The notes beneath the pieces are model-generated. The model had not been told where the DNA came from, ran no database searches, and saw only the letters and a list, made by a program, of their open reading frames with translations. From positions 1-33,622 of the forward strand of contig JAISXF010000004.1 of the NCBI GenBank assembly GCA_031270845.1: a stretch of 33,622 nucleotides of DNA. Direction: 5' to 3'. The DNA is from Prevotellaceae bacterium (GTDB lineage: Bacteria > Bacteroidota > Bacteroidia > Bacteroidales > UBA932). Below are positions 33,422 to 33,622 of the stretch, in pieces; positions within the stretch are counted from its first letter, which is position 1, and each line of letters opens with the position of its first letter. Made by a program: the position numbers and the translations under genes.

Positions 33422-33456
33422 GCCTGCGGGCAAGCATTCCCCAGATGGGGAGGCTT
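33422..33456. repeat. REP-like hairpin upstream of the QueD-family gene
   Basis: AAGC and GCTT enclose TTCCCC-AGAT-GGGGA with one internal mismatch (33432-33456), preceded by GCCTGCGGGC. The latter echoes the GCCCTGCGGGC core at 21.4-21.7 kb. No gene ends here on either strand, so it is unlikely to be a terminator. Confidence 0.5.
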
Positions 33457-33471
33457 CTAAGATAATTTACG

Positions 33472-33479
33472 TACCTTTG
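33472..33479 (+). promoter_or_regulatory. -7 box for the QueD-family gene
   Basis: TACCTTTG matches TAnnTTTG, 64 bp upstream of the ATG at 33544 and only 17 bp upstream of the short upstream frame at 33497. Confidence 0.55.
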
Positions 33480-33496
33480 CGAAAAATTAGATAATT

Positions 33497-33562
33497 ATGG
33501 CACTACGAGGGGTTGCATCTACTTTCATCTTCACAACGCAATTATGGGAACAATTCGTTTAA
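33497..33562 (+). CDS. Possible 21-codon upstream frame overlapping the QueD-family start
   Basis: ATG at 33497 opens a 21-residue frame (MALRGVASTF...) that ends with TAA at 33560-33562, inside the next gene and in another frame. It is the first ATG after the promoter, so ribosomes could load here first and couple translation. I do not recognise the peptide, and chance is a real alternative. Confidence 0.25.
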   Translation: MALRGVASTFIFTTQLWEQFV

Positions 33563-33622
33563 CCAAACAATTCTGCTTTGAGATGGCACATGCGCTGTCG
33601 GGTTACGACGGGCAGTGTGCGC
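33544..33622 (+). CDS. 6-pyruvoyl/6-carboxy-tetrahydropterin synthase family, 5' part
   Basis: The window ends after 26 codons. The visible start, MGTIRLTKQFCFEMAHALSG then YDGQCA, matches the N-terminus of QueD/PTPS-family proteins. There, the F-x-F-x-x-A-H segment carries the first zinc-ligand His (His17 here), and the next part should read NIHGHSY. The family makes 6-carboxy-tetrahydropterin for queuosine and 7-deazaguanine synthesis, or related pterins. QueD and a pterin-type paralogue cannot be separated from this fragment. Confidence 0.7.
   Translation, partial: MGTIRLTKQFCFEMAHALSGYDGQCA

Noticed and set aside
33486-33543. preQ1 riboswitch before the QueD-family gene
   Set aside because: The 58-nt leader lacks the preQ1-I hairpin with its A-rich tail.

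Overview
The window looks like chromosomal DNA of a GC-rich member of the Bacteroidota, most likely Bacteroidales. Supporting marks are the TAnnTTTG promoter boxes (several with a TTG/TTTG about 20 bp upstream), the lipoprotein-rich gene content, an imelysin/di-heme oxidoreductase operon, a stand-alone FtsE ATPase and an NfnAB pair. No rRNA, tRNA, transposase, integrase or CRISPR array is seen. Most genes are housekeeping; the unusual part of the window is the DNA between them.

Layout. 1-640: repeat arrays only. 640-5518 (minus): an operon of a large TPR protein and a plug-less outer-membrane beta-barrel. 5620-6818 (plus): ftsE overlapping a free-methionine-(R)-sulfoxide reductase. 7035-9638 (minus): gyrA, divergent from pepD-copA (9820-13529, plus). 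13574-16356 (plus): nfnA-nfnB plus a small membrane-anchored Cys-motif protein; then acpH (16565-17128). 17233-27507 (minus): an alpha-2-macroglobulin lipoprotein, a duplicated-domain protein of unknown function and penicillin-binding protein 1C, separated by repeats and terminator-like hairpins. 27716-31960 (plus): outer-membrane porin-like protein, imelysin lipoprotein and di-heme oxidoreductase lipoprotein. 32006-33316 (minus): der, divergent from a QueD/PTPS-family gene cut by the window end.

Functional themes. The envelope dominates: PBP1C with its usual alpha-2-macroglobulin partner, the TPR/barrel pair and the porin/imelysin/di-heme set, which probably handles iron or heme. NfnAB links NADH, NADPH and ferredoxin pools. 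CopA exports Cu(I), and fRMsr repairs oxidised free methionine.

The most interesting signal is a shared length rule among unrelated repeats. Heptamer arrays occur at many places, and longer tandem units of 14, 21, 28, 42, 63 and 84 bp occur elsewhere; nearly all periods are multiples of 7. Several hairpins have a 7-3-7 geometry (17 nt). The arrays commonly begin at, or supply, the stop codon of the adjacent gene, and in pbpC they have entered the coding frame as a roughly 98-residue N-terminal heptapeptide repeat. I read this as one copying process that works in 7-nt steps, but that is inference from a single window.
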